Positions 25,828 through 35,302 are shown, counted from the first letter of the stretch. The stretch: 64,000 bases of DNA from Hyphomicrobiales bacterium (GCA_900472575.1 UCIV01000034.1:1-64000); one strand, 5' to 3'. Notes: generated by a model from the letters alone, not told the origin. Made by a program: numbers and translations.

Positions 25828-26105
25828 GTGCCGTCATCATCTATACCGCAGTCGCGATTGCGCAATTCATGCTTGTCGTCGCCATGGCGATCGCCGCAGT
25901 CCGGATGTTCCGCGGCCCGCGGGCGCAGGACCGGATCATCGGTCTCGACACGATCTATATCAACGCAATGCTGCTGCTCGTGACATTCGGCATCGGCACG
26001 GGTCGGGTTATCTATTTCGAGGCGGCGCTGGTGATCGGCCTGCTCGGGTTCGTTTCCACCGTGGCGCTGGCAAAATTCCTTATGCGCGGGGAGGTGATCG
26101 AATGA
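25824..26105 (+). CDS. mrpF: Mrp antiporter subunit F
   Basis: This is a 93-residue, three-helix subunit with RMFRGPRAQDRIIGLDTIYINAM, the conserved MrpF loop, and a short C-terminal helix. It overlaps mrpE by four bases and mrpG by four bases, so translation is coupled. Confidence 0.93.
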   Translation: MSAVIIYTAVAIAQFMLVVAMAIAAVRMFRGPRAQDRIIGLDTIYINAMLLLVTFGIGTGRVIYFEAALVIGLLGFVSTVALAKFLMRGEVIE

Positions 26106-26500
26106 TCTATCCTGCAGTAGACCTTCCCCTACCCGTCGCATTTGCGGTGGCTTTCTTCCTTCTCGTCGGCGCAGCTCTTGCGCTGATCGGTGCGATCGGT
26201 TTCCTGCGCCTGCCATCCTTCTACGAACGGCTGCATGCGCCGGCGCTTGGCACCAGCTGGGGTATCGGTGGCATCATGCTTGCATCGATGATCTATTTCA
26301 CCGCCGCGTCTTCGCGGCTGGTCATCCATGAAATCCTGATCGGCATTTTCGTGACCTTCACAACGCCGATCACCTTCATGCTTCTGGCGCGTGCAGCCCT
26401 GCACCGGGATCGCACGGCCCGCAGCCATGGTGTTCCGCGCAAATATCCGATCGGCCCGGAAGAACGGCCCCGCGAGGATGACGAGTCGCAGGCTTCCTGA
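26102..26500 (+). CDS. mrpG: Mrp antiporter subunit G
   Basis: This 132-residue subunit has three helices and the MrpG motif GAIGFLRLPSFYERLHAPALGTSWG. The C-terminal 30 residues are charged and probably cytoplasmic (RKYPIGPEERP). Last gene of the antiporter operon; no clear terminator follows. Confidence 0.93.
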   Translation: MIYPAVDLPLPVAFAVAFFLLVGAALALIGAIGFLRLPSFYERLHAPALGTSWGIGGIMLASMIYFTAASSRLVIHEILIGIFVTFTTPITFMLLARAALHRDRTARSHGVPRKYPIGPEERPREDDESQAS

Positions 26501-26875
26501 CCTCAGGCGAGTTAGGTCGATCGTGCTTCGGACGCGCTTGGCTCACCGATCGCGAAGTCATGCCTGCCAAGGAATGCAGTTGCCCTAAAAATCACCACCG
26601 AGACGATCTGCCGCGTTGAGCGGCAATTCGTAATTGTGTGTATAGGGCATTAGCCTGCGTGAAACGCGCATTGTTTGCGTCGCAGCAGGCGCTTTCGCTC
26701 TTCGAATGCTGGACTTTTCCAATGTTATGCTGCAATGCAGCATTTCAGTGTTTGTCCTGCAGGCAGGGCATCGCCGCGTACTGCAGATTGTTGATATCAC
26801 CGAATTCCTTTTCAAGATTTCTCGTCGTTCCGCACATGCGTGTCGGGTCGGAGCCTGTCCCGGAGTTATCCATCC
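26501..26875. promoter_or_regulatory. intergenic region with a 17-bp palindrome containing CTGC-N3-GCAG
   Basis: No gene was seen in these 375 bases. ATGCTGCA-A-TGCAGCAT at 26727-26743 is a perfect 17-bp palindrome whose core CTGCAATGCAG matches the CTGC(N3-4)GCAG site described for PhaR, the polyhydroxybutyrate/phasin regulator. A shorter CTGCAGGCAG lies at 26757-26766. The next gene (26876) encodes a membrane protein with no known link to polyester metabolism, so the match may be coincidental. Confidence 0.4.
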
Positions 26876-28273
26876 ATGAGCAAGGGTGCCTCAGCCGCAA
26901 CGCTGCAAAAGCAGCAGGTTATCAGCTGGGCAGATGTACTTACCCTCACAGGTGCGTTTCTCTTCGTTCTTGCAAATGTGACCTCGGGGTCCGTATGGCT
27001 GCTCCGGGCTGCCGCTGCTCTGGCCACAGTGGCGGTGCTGTCGGATTGGAAACGGCTTGCGACGATTGCCAAAGTGTTCGTCACCGCCGGCTTCATACTC
27101 TGCGCAACGTCGGAATTTCTGCTTCCGGCCGGCAAGGCTGCGATCGTTGAGCGCGCGCTCTACCAAGGCGTCGGCTTCTCCTCGTTCCTGTCCGTGCTCG
27201 GCATACTGCGTTATGCGGTCGGACGTTCGGACATCATCAGGAATGCGGCGGAATATCTGATGAGCATGCCCGGCCGCAGACGTTACCAGGTGGTGAAGGT
27301 CGGCAGCCATCTGCTCAGCCTGCTCTTCAATATCGGTATCATCTCGCTGCTCGGACAAATGGTGGCGAAGGCGACCGAGGGCCAAGAGCGGCAGGGCGAG
27401 CGTCGTTCCATCCTGCTTGCGGCCATGCGCGGAACGGTTCTGATGACGATCTGGTCGCCGCTCGGTGTCGGTTTTGCCATCATCACCCAGTCCATTCCCA
27501 ATCTCGCGCCGACGGCTTTTATCATTGCAGCCTTCGCGACTGCTGCGGCTTTGATCCTCGTGACGACATTCTTCCACACCGAGGTGACAGGCCAGACAAT
27601 CAATGCTGTGCTCGACGACGGTGACAGGCCATCGGCCGGGCCGCTTGCGATAACGCTTTGCGCCTGCGTCGGGCTGTTTGGCGGCACGCTGGCGATCCAC
27701 GCTGCGATCGATGTAAGTCCGCTTGTCGCCTCGCTGATCCTCCTGCCGCTGTTTGCTCTCGGCTGGATCGTTTACGAGCAGCGTGTGCCGATTTCGGGGC
27801 TTGGACGCGAGGTCAAAGGCATGGTCGGCAACATGTCGGTGATGCGGACGGAGAGTGCTATCTATCTCTCGGCCAGCGTCATCGGGGCAACGGCTGTCGT
27901 CTTCCTCGATGGCAGGGGAGATTTTCTGGCGGAGCTGAACCAGTTACCGCCTTCGGTGCTGGCAGGTCTGTGCATCGTGGCGATCGCGGCGAGCGCGCTT
28001 CTCTTCGTGCCGCATTCGATCGTGGTGGTGTTTCTCGCCCAGTTGTTCGGGGCAGCCGCCTTCGGCAATGCTCATCCGATGCTGCTGGCACTGGCGCTTT
28101 CGCTCGGCTGGGCGGCGGGGATCGCGCTTTCGCCGATCAGCGCGATGACGATTACCATGGCGCGCCTGACATCCACCTCGGCTACGACGATCGTCCTCAA
28201 ATGGAACGGTGCATTCGCAGCGACCGTGATGGCCAGCTCGCTTCTGCTTGTGCTGGCCGTTTCATTCTTCTGA
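26876..28273 (+). CDS. polytopic membrane protein of unknown function (transporter-like)
   Basis: This 465-residue protein has about eleven to thirteen hydrophobic segments and a short cytoplasmic N-terminus. Two related halves are suggested by the repeated pattern of a re-entrant-like Ser/Gly segment: TIWSPLGVGFAII in the first half and ALSLGWAAGIALSPISAMTITMARL in the second. This is reminiscent of ion-transporter (IT) superfamily permeases of organic anions, a resemblance not strong enough for a substrate. The start chosen is ATG 26876 with GGAG about ten bases before; a GTG at 26840 would add 12 residues. It stands alone. Confidence 0.68.
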   Translation: MSKGASAATLQKQQVISWADVLTLTGAFLFVLANVTSGSVWLLRAAAALATVAVLSDWKRLATIAKVFVTAGFILCATSEFLLPAGKAAIVERALYQGVGFSSFLSVLGILRYAVGRSDIIRNAAEYLMSMPGRRRYQVVKVGSHLLSLLFNIGIISLLGQMVAKATEGQERQGERRSILLAAMRGTVLMTIWSPLGVGFAIITQSIPNLAPTAFIIAAFATAAALILVTTFFHTEVTGQTINAVLDDGDRPSAGPLAITLCACVGLFGGTLAIHAAIDVSPLVASLILLPLFALGWIVYEQRVPISGLGREVKGMVGNMSVMRTESAIYLSASVIGATAVVFLDGRGDFLAELNQLPPSVLAGLCIVAIAASALLFVPHSIVVVFLAQLFGAAAFGNAHPMLLALALSLGWAAGIALSPISAMTITMARLTSTSATTIVLKWNGAFAATVMASSLLLVLAVSFF

Positions 28274-28351
28274 GTTCAGAAGAGCTTCCGCGGATGCGGG
28301 AACTCGATGATGGAGACGATGTTGCTCGCAGCACGTTGGCCCAGAGTTGGC

Positions 28352-28588
28352 TCAGAGCTCGCGATCAGCGATCTGCTGTTCGATCAGTTCGCGGGCGAGT
28401 TCGTGCGTGCCGTCTTCGTCATCGCCGGCCACCTCACTGATCTTGTCCATGGCAGAGAGGTAGATTTCCTTTTCCTCCTCGCCGGTCAGAATTCCCTTTT
28501 CGACCAGGGCGTCGATCAAGGAGTAGAAAACCGCCGCTGAAGAAAGCGTTATAGCCTCAGACATAAGTCTGGCGGATTCGTAAGTCAT
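28352..28588 (-). CDS. small acidic helical protein, unknown
   Basis: This is a 78-residue, mostly alpha-helical, acidic protein (GEEEKEIYLSAMDKISEV; GDDEDGTHELARELIEQ). GAGGTG five bases before the ATG supports real expression. No membrane segment, signal peptide or known motif was found. It converges with the membrane protein gene at 26876-28273. No function is proposed. Confidence 0.7.
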   Translation of the reverse strand: MTYESARLMSEAITLSSAAVFYSLIDALVEKGILTGEEEKEIYLSAMDKISEVAGDDEDGTHELARELIEQQIADREL

Positions 28589-28899
28589 GCCCGCACCTCA
28601 ATTATCCGATTCAGAAACACGCACTAAAGGGCGACCGCGACATTGCTGTGACGCCTCCACTTTGCGGCACTATTAGCTCCGCGAGCGCTCTTATTTAATG
28701 AAAAGTGCCCATTTTTCAGCTTTGAGCAAGCAAGAATACCAAGCGAGGTTACGGGGTAAGGTTAATTCGAGCAATTCCTGTGCTTGCGGGTATTAGGATA
28801 CCTTAAAACAGGGACATCAAAAATTCCCGTGCATCCCGGCATGTCCGAGCGTGGCAAATCTCTCTACTGCCTCTGCTTTCAGAGGTTCCGCCCGGCTGC
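28589..28899. other. intergenic region, small hairpins only
   Basis: No coding frame is supported. CCTCTG-CTTT-CAGAGG at 28870-28885 lies 15 bases beyond the stop of the ferric reductase gene and may help end its transcript. A nested stem CCTGT...GGTAT-TAGG-ATACC...ACAGG spans 28777-28812. The rest should contain the promoter of the small acidic protein gene. Confidence 0.5.
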
Positions 28900-29862
28900 T
28901 CAATTCCAGTAGGCGGCGGCCGTGAAATCACGTTTCTGCATGCCGCGAGCGGTCAGGCATGCGCGCGCAACGCGTGCCTGATCTGCATGCCCTGCAAACC
29001 ACACATAAGCGCCGTCGACCAAGTTGATAGCCTCCAGCGCCGGGATCAGATCGTCGACGGTCGAGACCCTGTGATCGGCGGCGAGTTCGCAGAGATCCTC
29101 ACGGCTTGCCCTGATAAATGCGCGGACGTCGCCTGGGGCTTCCTGAAGGATCCGGATGATGGCCGGCACGGCGGTTTCATCGCCGAAAAGGAAAAGGTTG
29201 CGGCTTTCGGGGCAGCCGCCGCCGCCCGGACCGATGATGCCGATCGTCCGTCCGACCGGATCTTCCGCCAGCCAGGCGGATGTCGGGCTGCCAGCGTGTT
29301 CGAAGATGTCGAATTCGAGCCAGTTCTGGCCATAAGCCACGGTGGTGTAGACGGGCCGGTGCAGGGCGTCGTCACCCTCTGGCCATACGGTGCGGCCGGA
29401 TGCAGCGATGCGCGGCCAGCAGGGTGGGCGGCCCTTGCGGGGGATAAGGAGGCGGAAGTGGTAGCTGCAGCCTTCCCCAAAACGTTCCGTATCGTGCCCT
29501 TCGAGGCGCACGCGGGTGAAGCCGGGCGACCGTTTGGTGATGGATGCGACCTGCATCAGCGACATGCCGGGTGCGAGCGCGCCTTCGGCCACTTCATCCC
29601 ATTTCGGGCAGAGGAGACATTCTTCGAAAAGCTCGGTCAGGCTGCCCTGAAGGGTCTGCAGCAGACGCTGTTCGGGCGACGAGATCTCGATCGTGACGCC
29701 GGTTTCGTCCGGATAAAGCGTTGCCTTGGAATTCCAGACATGGAAGCAGAAACCTTTTGCTTCCCGCGTCAGCGGCACTTCCCACTCGGCTGCGCGTTTC
29801 TTCAGCGCATCGATTGCGGCACCGTTGTCACGGGTAATGCGGCCTCGGGTCTGGTGAAGCAT
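28900..29862 (-). CDS. siderophore-interacting ferric reductase with N-terminal DUF2218 domain
   Basis: This is a 320-residue protein. Residues 1 to about 95 match DUF2218, and the rest is a siderophore-interacting (ViuB/YqjH-like) flavoprotein: an FAD-binding barrel with a GEGCSYHFRLLIP strand, then the NAD(P)H domain with GIIGPGGGG, FLFGDETAVPAIIRIL and, at the end, VWFAGHADQ. Such enzymes reduce ferric iron in siderophores after uptake and release it in the cytoplasm. No siderophore receptor or transporter is adjacent. I could not identify a RirA or Fur box upstream with confidence. Confidence 0.86.
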   Translation of the reverse strand: MLHQTRGRITRDNGAAIDALKKRAAEWEVPLTREAKGFCFHVWNSKATLYPDETGVTIEISSPEQRLLQTLQGSLTELFEECLLCPKWDEVAEGALAPGMSLMQVASITKRSPGFTRVRLEGHDTERFGEGCSYHFRLLIPRKGRPPCWPRIAASGRTVWPEGDDALHRPVYTTVAYGQNWLEFDIFEHAGSPTSAWLAEDPVGRTIGIIGPGGGGCPESRNLFLFGDETAVPAIIRILQEAPGDVRAFIRASREDLCELAADHRVSTVDDLIPALEAINLVDGAYVWFAGHADQARVARACLTARGMQKRDFTAAAYWN

Positions 29863-29921
29863 GGCGGTTGTCCGGAATATCTATCGTCTCCCCGGACTAA
29901 GATCATTCATGAGTTATGAAG

Positions 29922-30704
29922 TCAACTATTGTCGACCGTGACAGGCTTGCGGGTGTCGATCGCGTTCTTATCCGAGCCGCGGAGCGATCCGCGAATACGG
30001 CTCTTGCCGACCTCGATCACATGCCGCATTGCCGACATCGCCTTGGCCGGATCACGCGAGGCGATGGCATGGACGATCCGCAAATGGTTGGTCGCCACCT
30101 CGTCGATTGTTTCCGGTGAAGCGGCGGGGGACGAGAGTTCGAACGAAATCGCGAGTGCCGCTTCGATCAGTGCGCTCGCCGAACGCATGAACGGGTTACC
30201 GGACATGCGGGCGATGGCCAGATGGAATTCGAGATCCACCTTTGCGATCGATTCCGGCGTGTGGTTGAGGTTGTCGAATTTCGCCGCGATCGCATAGAGC
30301 GCGACGATGTCGTCGCTTGTGGCACGGGCCGCAGCTGCGGAGGCTGCTGCCGGTTCAAGGGCAAGGCGGATCTCGGCAAGATGTTCGATGAATTCGTAAT
30401 CCAGCCCGCTCTCGAAACGCCAGCCGAGGACATCCGAATCAAAGAAATTCCAGCTGTCCCGCGGCAGCACGCGCGTGCCGACCTTTGCCTTTGCTTCGAT
30501 CAACCGTTTGGCGGAAAGCGTCTTCATCGCCTCGCGCAGAACGGTGCGGGAGACGCCGAAACGGCCCGAAAGCTCCGCATCGCCGGGCAGGAGCGAGCCT
30601 TCCGGTATCTTGCCGGAGACGATACCGCGCCCGAGCTCGGCGACCACATGGGCGTGGTTGCCGCGCCGCTTCCGGCCGCTGATGGTCGTTTCCAGAAGAC
30701 CCAA
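29922..30704 (-). CDS. GntR/FadR-family regulator of the sugar transport operon
   Basis: The protein has 260 residues if it starts at TTG 30704, six bases after AAGGAAG; no ATG or GTG is available in a sensible place, and the frame otherwise runs into the upstream permease. It has an N-terminal winged helix (LGRGIVSGKIPEGSLLPGDAEL, then FGVSRTVLREAMKTL) and a C-terminal FCD domain with the metal/ligand histidine pattern (DLEFHLAIARMSGNP; HLRIVHAI). Last gene of the ytfQRT-yjfF operon: the upstream stop codon at 30709-30707 is three bases from its start, so translation is coupled. It probably represses this operon in response to the sugar or its acid derivative. Confidence 0.87.
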   Translation of the reverse strand: MGLLETTISGRKRRGNHAHVVAELGRGIVSGKIPEGSLLPGDAELSGRFGVSRTVLREAMKTLSAKRLIEAKAKVGTRVLPRDSWNFFDSDVLGWRFESGLDYEFIEHLAEIRLALEPAAASAAAARATSDDIVALYAIAAKFDNLNHTPESIAKVDLEFHLAIARMSGNPFMRSASALIEAALAISFELSSPAASPETIDEVATNHLRIVHAIASRDPAKAMSAMRHVIEVGKSRIRGSLRGSDKNAIDTRKPVTVDNS

Positions 30705-30706
30705 AA

Positions 30707-31693
30707 TCAAACTTCCTTCAATTGTCGTACCGCAAGTCGGCGGTCCGAATACCAGATGATGGTGCGCTGCAACACAATGAATACGAATAACAGTATGCCG
30801 ATGACGATTTTCGTCCACCAGGAGGACAGCGTTCCGTCGAAGACGATGTAGGTCTGGATCAGCCCCTGCAGCAGGATGCCGATGAAGGTGCCGGCGATCA
30901 GACCGACGCCGCCGGTCAGAAGCGTGCCGCCGATGACGACTGCGGCAATCGCATCGAGTTCCACGCCGACCGTCGCCAGCGAATAACCGGACGACGTGTA
31001 AAGTGTATAGACGATGCCGGCGAGGCCGGAGAGGAAGCCCGACAGGGCGTATATGCGGATCGTCGTCGCACCCACCGGCACGCCCATCAGTTCCGCCGAC
31101 TGGATGTTGCCGCCGATTGCGTAGACGTTGGCGCCGAAACGGGTGCGGGAGGCGACGATGATGCCGACGGCAAAGACGATCAGCATGACCATCGCAAGCA
31201 GCGTCAGCCGGCCGCCGCCGGGGAAGCGGATGTAGAAGCCGAGCATGGTGTCGATGAATTCGTGGGTAATCGGCACGGATTGGGTGGAGACGAGGTAGGC
31301 AGCGCCACGCGCAAGGAACATGCCGGCAAGCGTCACCACGAAAGGCGGGATCATCAGGTAGCGGATCATCGCCCCCATCAGGCAGCCGAACAGGGTCGAG
31401 ATGACCAGTGCCGCGAGAAAGGCGGTGAGCGGATGCACGCCGAAGGAGCCGACCAAAACGGCGACAAAGACGCTGGTGAAGGCGATGACCGAGCCGACCG
31501 AAAGATCGATGCCGCCCGACAGGATGACGAAGGTCATCCCTACTGCTGCGATGCCCAAAAAGGCGTTGTCGGTCAGAAGGTTGCCGATTACCCGCGTCGA
31601 CAGCATGTTGGGAAACTGCAGGATGCAGAGCCCGTAGGCGATGACGAAGATCGCCAGCGTGGTGACGAAGGGCAGGTTGCGGGCATGGATCAT
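30707..31693 (-). CDS. yjfF: ABC sugar permease (YjfF-like)
   Basis: This 328-residue inner-membrane permease of the ribose/furanose ABC class (BPD_transp_2) contains GIAAVGMTFVILSGGIDLSVGSV near residue 50 and a late GVELDAIAAVVIGGTLLTGG loop that contacts the ATPase. The start at 31693 overlaps the stop of the partner permease by four bases. With YtfQ, YtfR and YtfT it makes a galactofuranose-type importer in E. coli. Confidence 0.88.
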   Translation of the reverse strand: MIHARNLPFVTTLAIFVIAYGLCILQFPNMLSTRVIGNLLTDNAFLGIAAVGMTFVILSGGIDLSVGSVIAFTSVFVAVLVGSFGVHPLTAFLAALVISTLFGCLMGAMIRYLMIPPFVVTLAGMFLARGAAYLVSTQSVPITHEFIDTMLGFYIRFPGGGRLTLLAMVMLIVFAVGIIVASRTRFGANVYAIGGNIQSAELMGVPVGATTIRIYALSGFLSGLAGIVYTLYTSSGYSLATVGVELDAIAAVVIGGTLLTGGVGLIAGTFIGILLQGLIQTYIVFDGTLSSWWTKIVIGILLFVFIVLQRTIIWYSDRRLAVRQLKEV

Positions 31694-32721
31694 CGTGTCG
31701 CCTCCTTCGTGCCGTGGTTGAGCTTGCCACTTCGCCGGGTGGCCTTGATGAAACCGAAGAGGGTCATGATTGCCGGCGATTGCAGTGTCAGCACCACGAT
31801 GATGATGCCTGCCTTGATGATCAGGTTGAATTCCGGCGGAAAGCCCGAAACGAGAATACCGGTATTGATCGACTGGATGATCAATGCGCCGATCAGCGAG
31901 GCGGTGATCGAGAAACGTCCGCCATTGAGCGACGTGCCGCCGACGACGACTGCAAGGATGGCATCGAGTTCCAGCCAAAGACCGGCATTGTTGGCGTCGG
32001 CGCCTCGAATGTCGGCGGTGACGATCATGCCGGCAATGGCGGCGCAGAGGCCGGAAATCGCATAGGCCGAGAAGAGCAGGAAGCGGGCGCGCACGCCGGC
32101 AAGGCTTGCCGCGCGGCGGTTGATGCCGGTCGCCTCGATCAGGAAGCCGAGGGCGGTGCGCCGCATTAGAAGGCCGATGATAAGTGCGGTTCCGACCCAG
32201 AGATAGATCGGGATCGGAATGCCGGCGAGTGAGCCGGAGCCGAGTGCTGCGAACGTGTCGTCGTTAAACGTAAGGATGACGCCCTCGGTGATCAGCTGGG
32301 CAATGCCGCGACCGGCGACCATCAGGATCAGCGTGGCGATGATCGGCTGGATGTCGAGGACGGCGACGAGTATGCCGTTCCATAGACCGCAGACAATGCC
32401 GACACCGAGAGATACGGCGATGACGACCGGGAGGGAATAACCGTCACTGATCAGCGTTGCGGCGACAGCGCCGCATATGGCGATCACGGCGCCGATCGAA
32501 AGGTCGATGCCGCGTGTTGCAATCACCAATGTCATGCCGACCGTGAGGAGCGCGACGGGGGCAGCGCGCACCAGAATGTCGATCAGGCTGCCGTAAAGCC
32601 GCCCGTTCTGGACGGAAATCGTCAGGAAGCCGGGTGCGATGAGGCTGATAATGCCGAGAATGATGGCGAGCGCGACAAGCTGTGGTGCCAGGCGACGTAG
32701 ACGGCGGGTAAACCAGGTCAT
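31690..32721 (-). CDS. ytfT: ABC sugar permease (YtfT-like)
   Basis: This 343-residue paralogue of the adjacent permease carries the same TVGMTLVIATRGIDLSIGAV and LELDAILAVVVGGTSLNGG motifs, so the two probably form a heterodimer. Its ATG overlaps the ytfR stop by one base. Confidence 0.88.
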   Translation of the reverse strand: MTWFTRRLRRLAPQLVALAIILGIISLIAPGFLTISVQNGRLYGSLIDILVRAAPVALLTVGMTLVIATRGIDLSIGAVIAICGAVAATLISDGYSLPVVIAVSLGVGIVCGLWNGILVAVLDIQPIIATLILMVAGRGIAQLITEGVILTFNDDTFAALGSGSLAGIPIPIYLWVGTALIIGLLMRRTALGFLIEATGINRRAASLAGVRARFLLFSAYAISGLCAAIAGMIVTADIRGADANNAGLWLELDAILAVVVGGTSLNGGRFSITASLIGALIIQSINTGILVSGFPPEFNLIIKAGIIIVVLTLQSPAIMTLFGFIKATRRSGKLNHGTKEATR

Positions 32722-34247
32722 TATGCGGCCTCCGTTTCGCCGGTGCCGGCAATCGCCCTTATGATGCCGTCGGTGGTCAGTTGGCGGCCCGAAAGCTCAG
32801 CCACATGGCGGCGGTCGGACAGCACGATGACGCGGTGCGCCACTGCCGTGAGTTCCTCTAGTTCGGAGGAAATGACAACCAGTGACATGCCTTCTGCACA
32901 CAGTCTTTCGATCATTTTCAGGATTTCCGCATGGGCGCCGATATCGATGCCGCGGGTCGGCTCGTCGAGGATGAGCAGTCGCGGTTCGGTTACCAGCCAG
33001 CGGGCAAGGATCGCCTTCTGCTGGTTGCCGCCGGAGAGAAACTTGATCGGCCGTTCGCGGTCCGCGGGGCGAATGTCGAGAGACTTGATGAAGCTGTCGG
33101 CGAGTTCGCGCTTCTGGGCTGACGAGATCGGCCGCATCCAGCCGCGCTGCGCCTGCAGCGCCAGCACGATATTGTCTGCCACCGACAGGTCGCCGACGAT
33201 GCCATCCGTCTTGCGTTCTTCCGGACAGAAACCGAAGCGGTTGGCGATAGCGGCTTCCGGCGAGGCGATTGAGACCTGTTGGCCATCGATCGTGGCGGTG
33301 CCGCTGTCGGCGCGGTCGATGCCGAAAAGCAGAAAAGCGGTCTCGCTGCGGCCGGAACCAAGCAGGCCTGCAATGCCGACGACCTCGCCCGGCCTGATAT
33401 CGAGATCGAAGGGCGCGACGCTGCCCTTCTTGCCGTAATTCTGGAACTGGATCGATGGCGCGCCGCGATCGTCGATGGTTTCCGGCTCTGCCTGATGATC
33501 GCGGGTGATGTGCTGCAGCTCGCGGCCGAGCATCATCGAGATCAGATCGAGGCGCGGCAGTTCCGAGATTGCGCGGCTTCCGACCAGCCGGCCATTGCGC
33601 AGCACGGTGACGCGATCGGCGATCTCGTAAACCTGATCGAGGAAATGGGTGATGATGACGATGCCGACGCCGTCTTCGCGCAGCTGGCGCAGAACGGTGA
33701 AAAGGCCTTTCACCTCGTTGGCATCAAGGCTTGCCGTCGGTTCGTCGAGAACCAGGACCTTGCCGGAAAGATCGACGGCGCGGGCAATCGCGATGATCTG
33801 GCGGAACGCGACGGAATAGGAAGAAAGAAGCGCATCGACGTCGATATTGAGGCCATATCGCTCAAGCAGAGTTCTGGAGCGCTCGCGCATGGTGCGGCGG
33901 TCAATCATGCCGAAACGGCGCGGCTGGCGGCCGAGAAACAGGTTTTCCGCTACCGTGAGGTTCTCCAGAAGATTTACCTCCTGGTAGACGGTCCCGATGC
34001 CGAGCGCCTGTGCGGCGGCGACATCATCCGGGGAGACCTCGTTGCCTTCAAGATAGATCGTGCCCCGATCGCGGCGATAGACACCGGTCAGGATCTTGAT
34101 CAGTGTCGATTTGCCCGCGCCGTTTTCGCCAAGAAGCGCATGAATCTCGCCCTGCTGAAGGGTGAAATCGACGTCTTCAAGGGCGGATATGCCGAAAAAG
34201 GATTTGCCGATGCCTCGGGCTTCGAGAAGAGCGTGTGGTGCTGACAT
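32721..34247 (-). CDS. ytfR: duplicated ABC ATPase of the sugar importer (YtfR-like)
   Basis: The protein has 508 residues from ATG 34247 (an ATG at 34262 would add five; neither has a strong ribosome site). It contains two ATP-binding cassettes. The N-terminal one has Walker A GENGAGKST, Walker B VLVLDEPTA and H-loop ITHFLD. The second keeps the LSGGNQQK signature and LLILDEPTRG, but its Walker A region reads GLLGSGRSE, the degenerate form usual in this family. It energises uptake of a hexose or furanose. Confidence 0.9.
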   Translation of the reverse strand: MSAPHALLEARGIGKSFFGISALEDVDFTLQQGEIHALLGENGAGKSTLIKILTGVYRRDRGTIYLEGNEVSPDDVAAAQALGIGTVYQEVNLLENLTVAENLFLGRQPRRFGMIDRRTMRERSRTLLERYGLNIDVDALLSSYSVAFRQIIAIARAVDLSGKVLVLDEPTASLDANEVKGLFTVLRQLREDGVGIVIITHFLDQVYEIADRVTVLRNGRLVGSRAISELPRLDLISMMLGRELQHITRDHQAEPETIDDRGAPSIQFQNYGKKGSVAPFDLDIRPGEVVGIAGLLGSGRSETAFLLFGIDRADSGTATIDGQQVSIASPEAAIANRFGFCPEERKTDGIVGDLSVADNIVLALQAQRGWMRPISSAQKRELADSFIKSLDIRPADRERPIKFLSGGNQQKAILARWLVTEPRLLILDEPTRGIDIGAHAEILKMIERLCAEGMSLVVISSELEELTAVAHRVIVLSDRRHVAELSGRQLTTDGIIRAIAGTGETEAA

Positions 34248-34278
34248 GTCTTCGTCCCGCATGCTGATGAGAAACCGA

Positions 34279-34332
34279 AGCGGGAAATCCCGCTCCGGTC
34301 ATTGATCCTGTCCGGCTTAGAGCGCCGGACAG
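34279..34332 (-). other. two hairpins between ytfQ and ytfR
   Basis: CTGTCCGGC/GCCGGACAG (34308-34316 with 34324-34332) and AGCGGG/CCCGCT (34279-34294) lie directly after the binding-protein gene. Such stems commonly protect the 3' end of the message so that more binding protein is made than transporter. There is no T-run. Confidence 0.55.
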
Positions 34333-34339
34333 CGGGAGA

Positions 34340-35302
34340 TCAGTAGCCGAGGCCTTTCTTGGCTTCGTAGACCTTCATCGGATCGTCCTTCTGAGTGTAG
34401 AGCTTGGACTCAGTCTGGATCCACTTCTTCGGTTCCTTCTTGTCCTTCAGATAGGCTTCCAAAGCATCGAAGGCGGGGCCGGCCATGTTCGGCGTCAGTT
34501 CGACGGTCGCGTTGGCTTCACCCTTGGCCATAGCCTGGAAGATATCCGGCACGGCGTCGATCGAGACGATCTTGATGTCGGTGCCCGGCTTCAGGCCGGC
34601 TTCCTTGATCGCCTGGATGGCGCCGACAGCCATGTCGTCATTATGGGCGTAAACGGCACAGATATCCTTGCCGCCGCCTTCCGCCTTGATGAAGCTTTCC
34701 ATGACTTCCTTGCCCTTGGTGCGGGTGAAGTCGCCGGTCTGCGAGCGCACGATCTTGATGTTGGACGCAGCCTTGATGCCTTCCTCAAAGCCCTTCTTGC
34801 GGTTGATTGCCGGTGAAGAGCCGGTCGTGCCCTGAAGCTCGACGACCTTGCAGTCCTTGGAGCCGACGTCCTTGGCAAGCCATTCGCCGGCGACCTTGCC
34901 TTCGAAGACCTGGTCGGAGGTTACGGCGGTAAGATAGAGATCCTTGGGGGACTCGATTTCGCGGTCGAGAAGAATGACCGGGATTTTCTCTTCCTTGGCT
35001 TCCTTCAGAACCGCATCCCAGCCGGTGGCGACTACCGGAGCGATCAGGATGGCGTCGACGCCCTGGGCAATGAAGCCGCGGATCGCCTTGATCTGGTTTT
35101 CCTGCTTTTGCTGGGCGTCAGCAAATTTCAGCGTAACGCCACGCTTTTCGGCTTCCTGCTTGGTCACAGTCGTTTCGGCTGCGCGCCAGCCGGATTCAGA
35201 TCCGATCTGCGAGAAGCCGACTGTCAGTGATTTTGCGGAAACGCCGGATGCAAGAGTTGCAAAAATAGCGGCAGCAGTTGCCGCGACGAGAGCTTTTTTC
35301 AT
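34340..35302 (-). CDS. ytfQ: periplasmic sugar-binding protein (YtfQ-like, galactofuranose type)
   Basis: The protein has 320 residues from ATG 35302, with GGAGG in position; upstream in-frame ATGs are not used. A Sec signal peptide (MKKALVAATAAAIFATLASGVSA) is followed by a two-lobe periplasmic binding fold. Family features are VGFSQIGSESGWRAAE near the mature start, LLDREIESP, and SIDAVPDIFQAM before the C-terminus. YtfQ of E. coli binds galactofuranose and galactose, but closely related proteins bind other pentoses or hexoses, so the sugar is uncertain. First gene of the operon with its three transporter partners and the GntR regulator. Confidence 0.88.
   Translation of the reverse strand: MKKALVAATAAAIFATLASGVSAKSLTVGFSQIGSESGWRAAETTVTKQEAEKRGVTLKFADAQQKQENQIKAIRGFIAQGVDAILIAPVVATGWDAVLKEAKEEKIPVILLDREIESPKDLYLTAVTSDQVFEGKVAGEWLAKDVGSKDCKVVELQGTTGSSPAINRKKGFEEGIKAASNIKIVRSQTGDFTRTKGKEVMESFIKAEGGGKDICAVYAHNDDMAVGAIQAIKEAGLKPGTDIKIVSIDAVPDIFQAMAKGEANATVELTPNMAGPAFDALEAYLKDKKEPKKWIQTESKLYTQKDDPMKVYEAKKGLGY

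Noticed and set aside
29922..31730. Single 602-residue minus-strand frame
   Set aside because: The first 340 codons are an out-of-frame read of the yjfF permease; only the last 260 codons are the GntR regulator, starting at TTG 30704.
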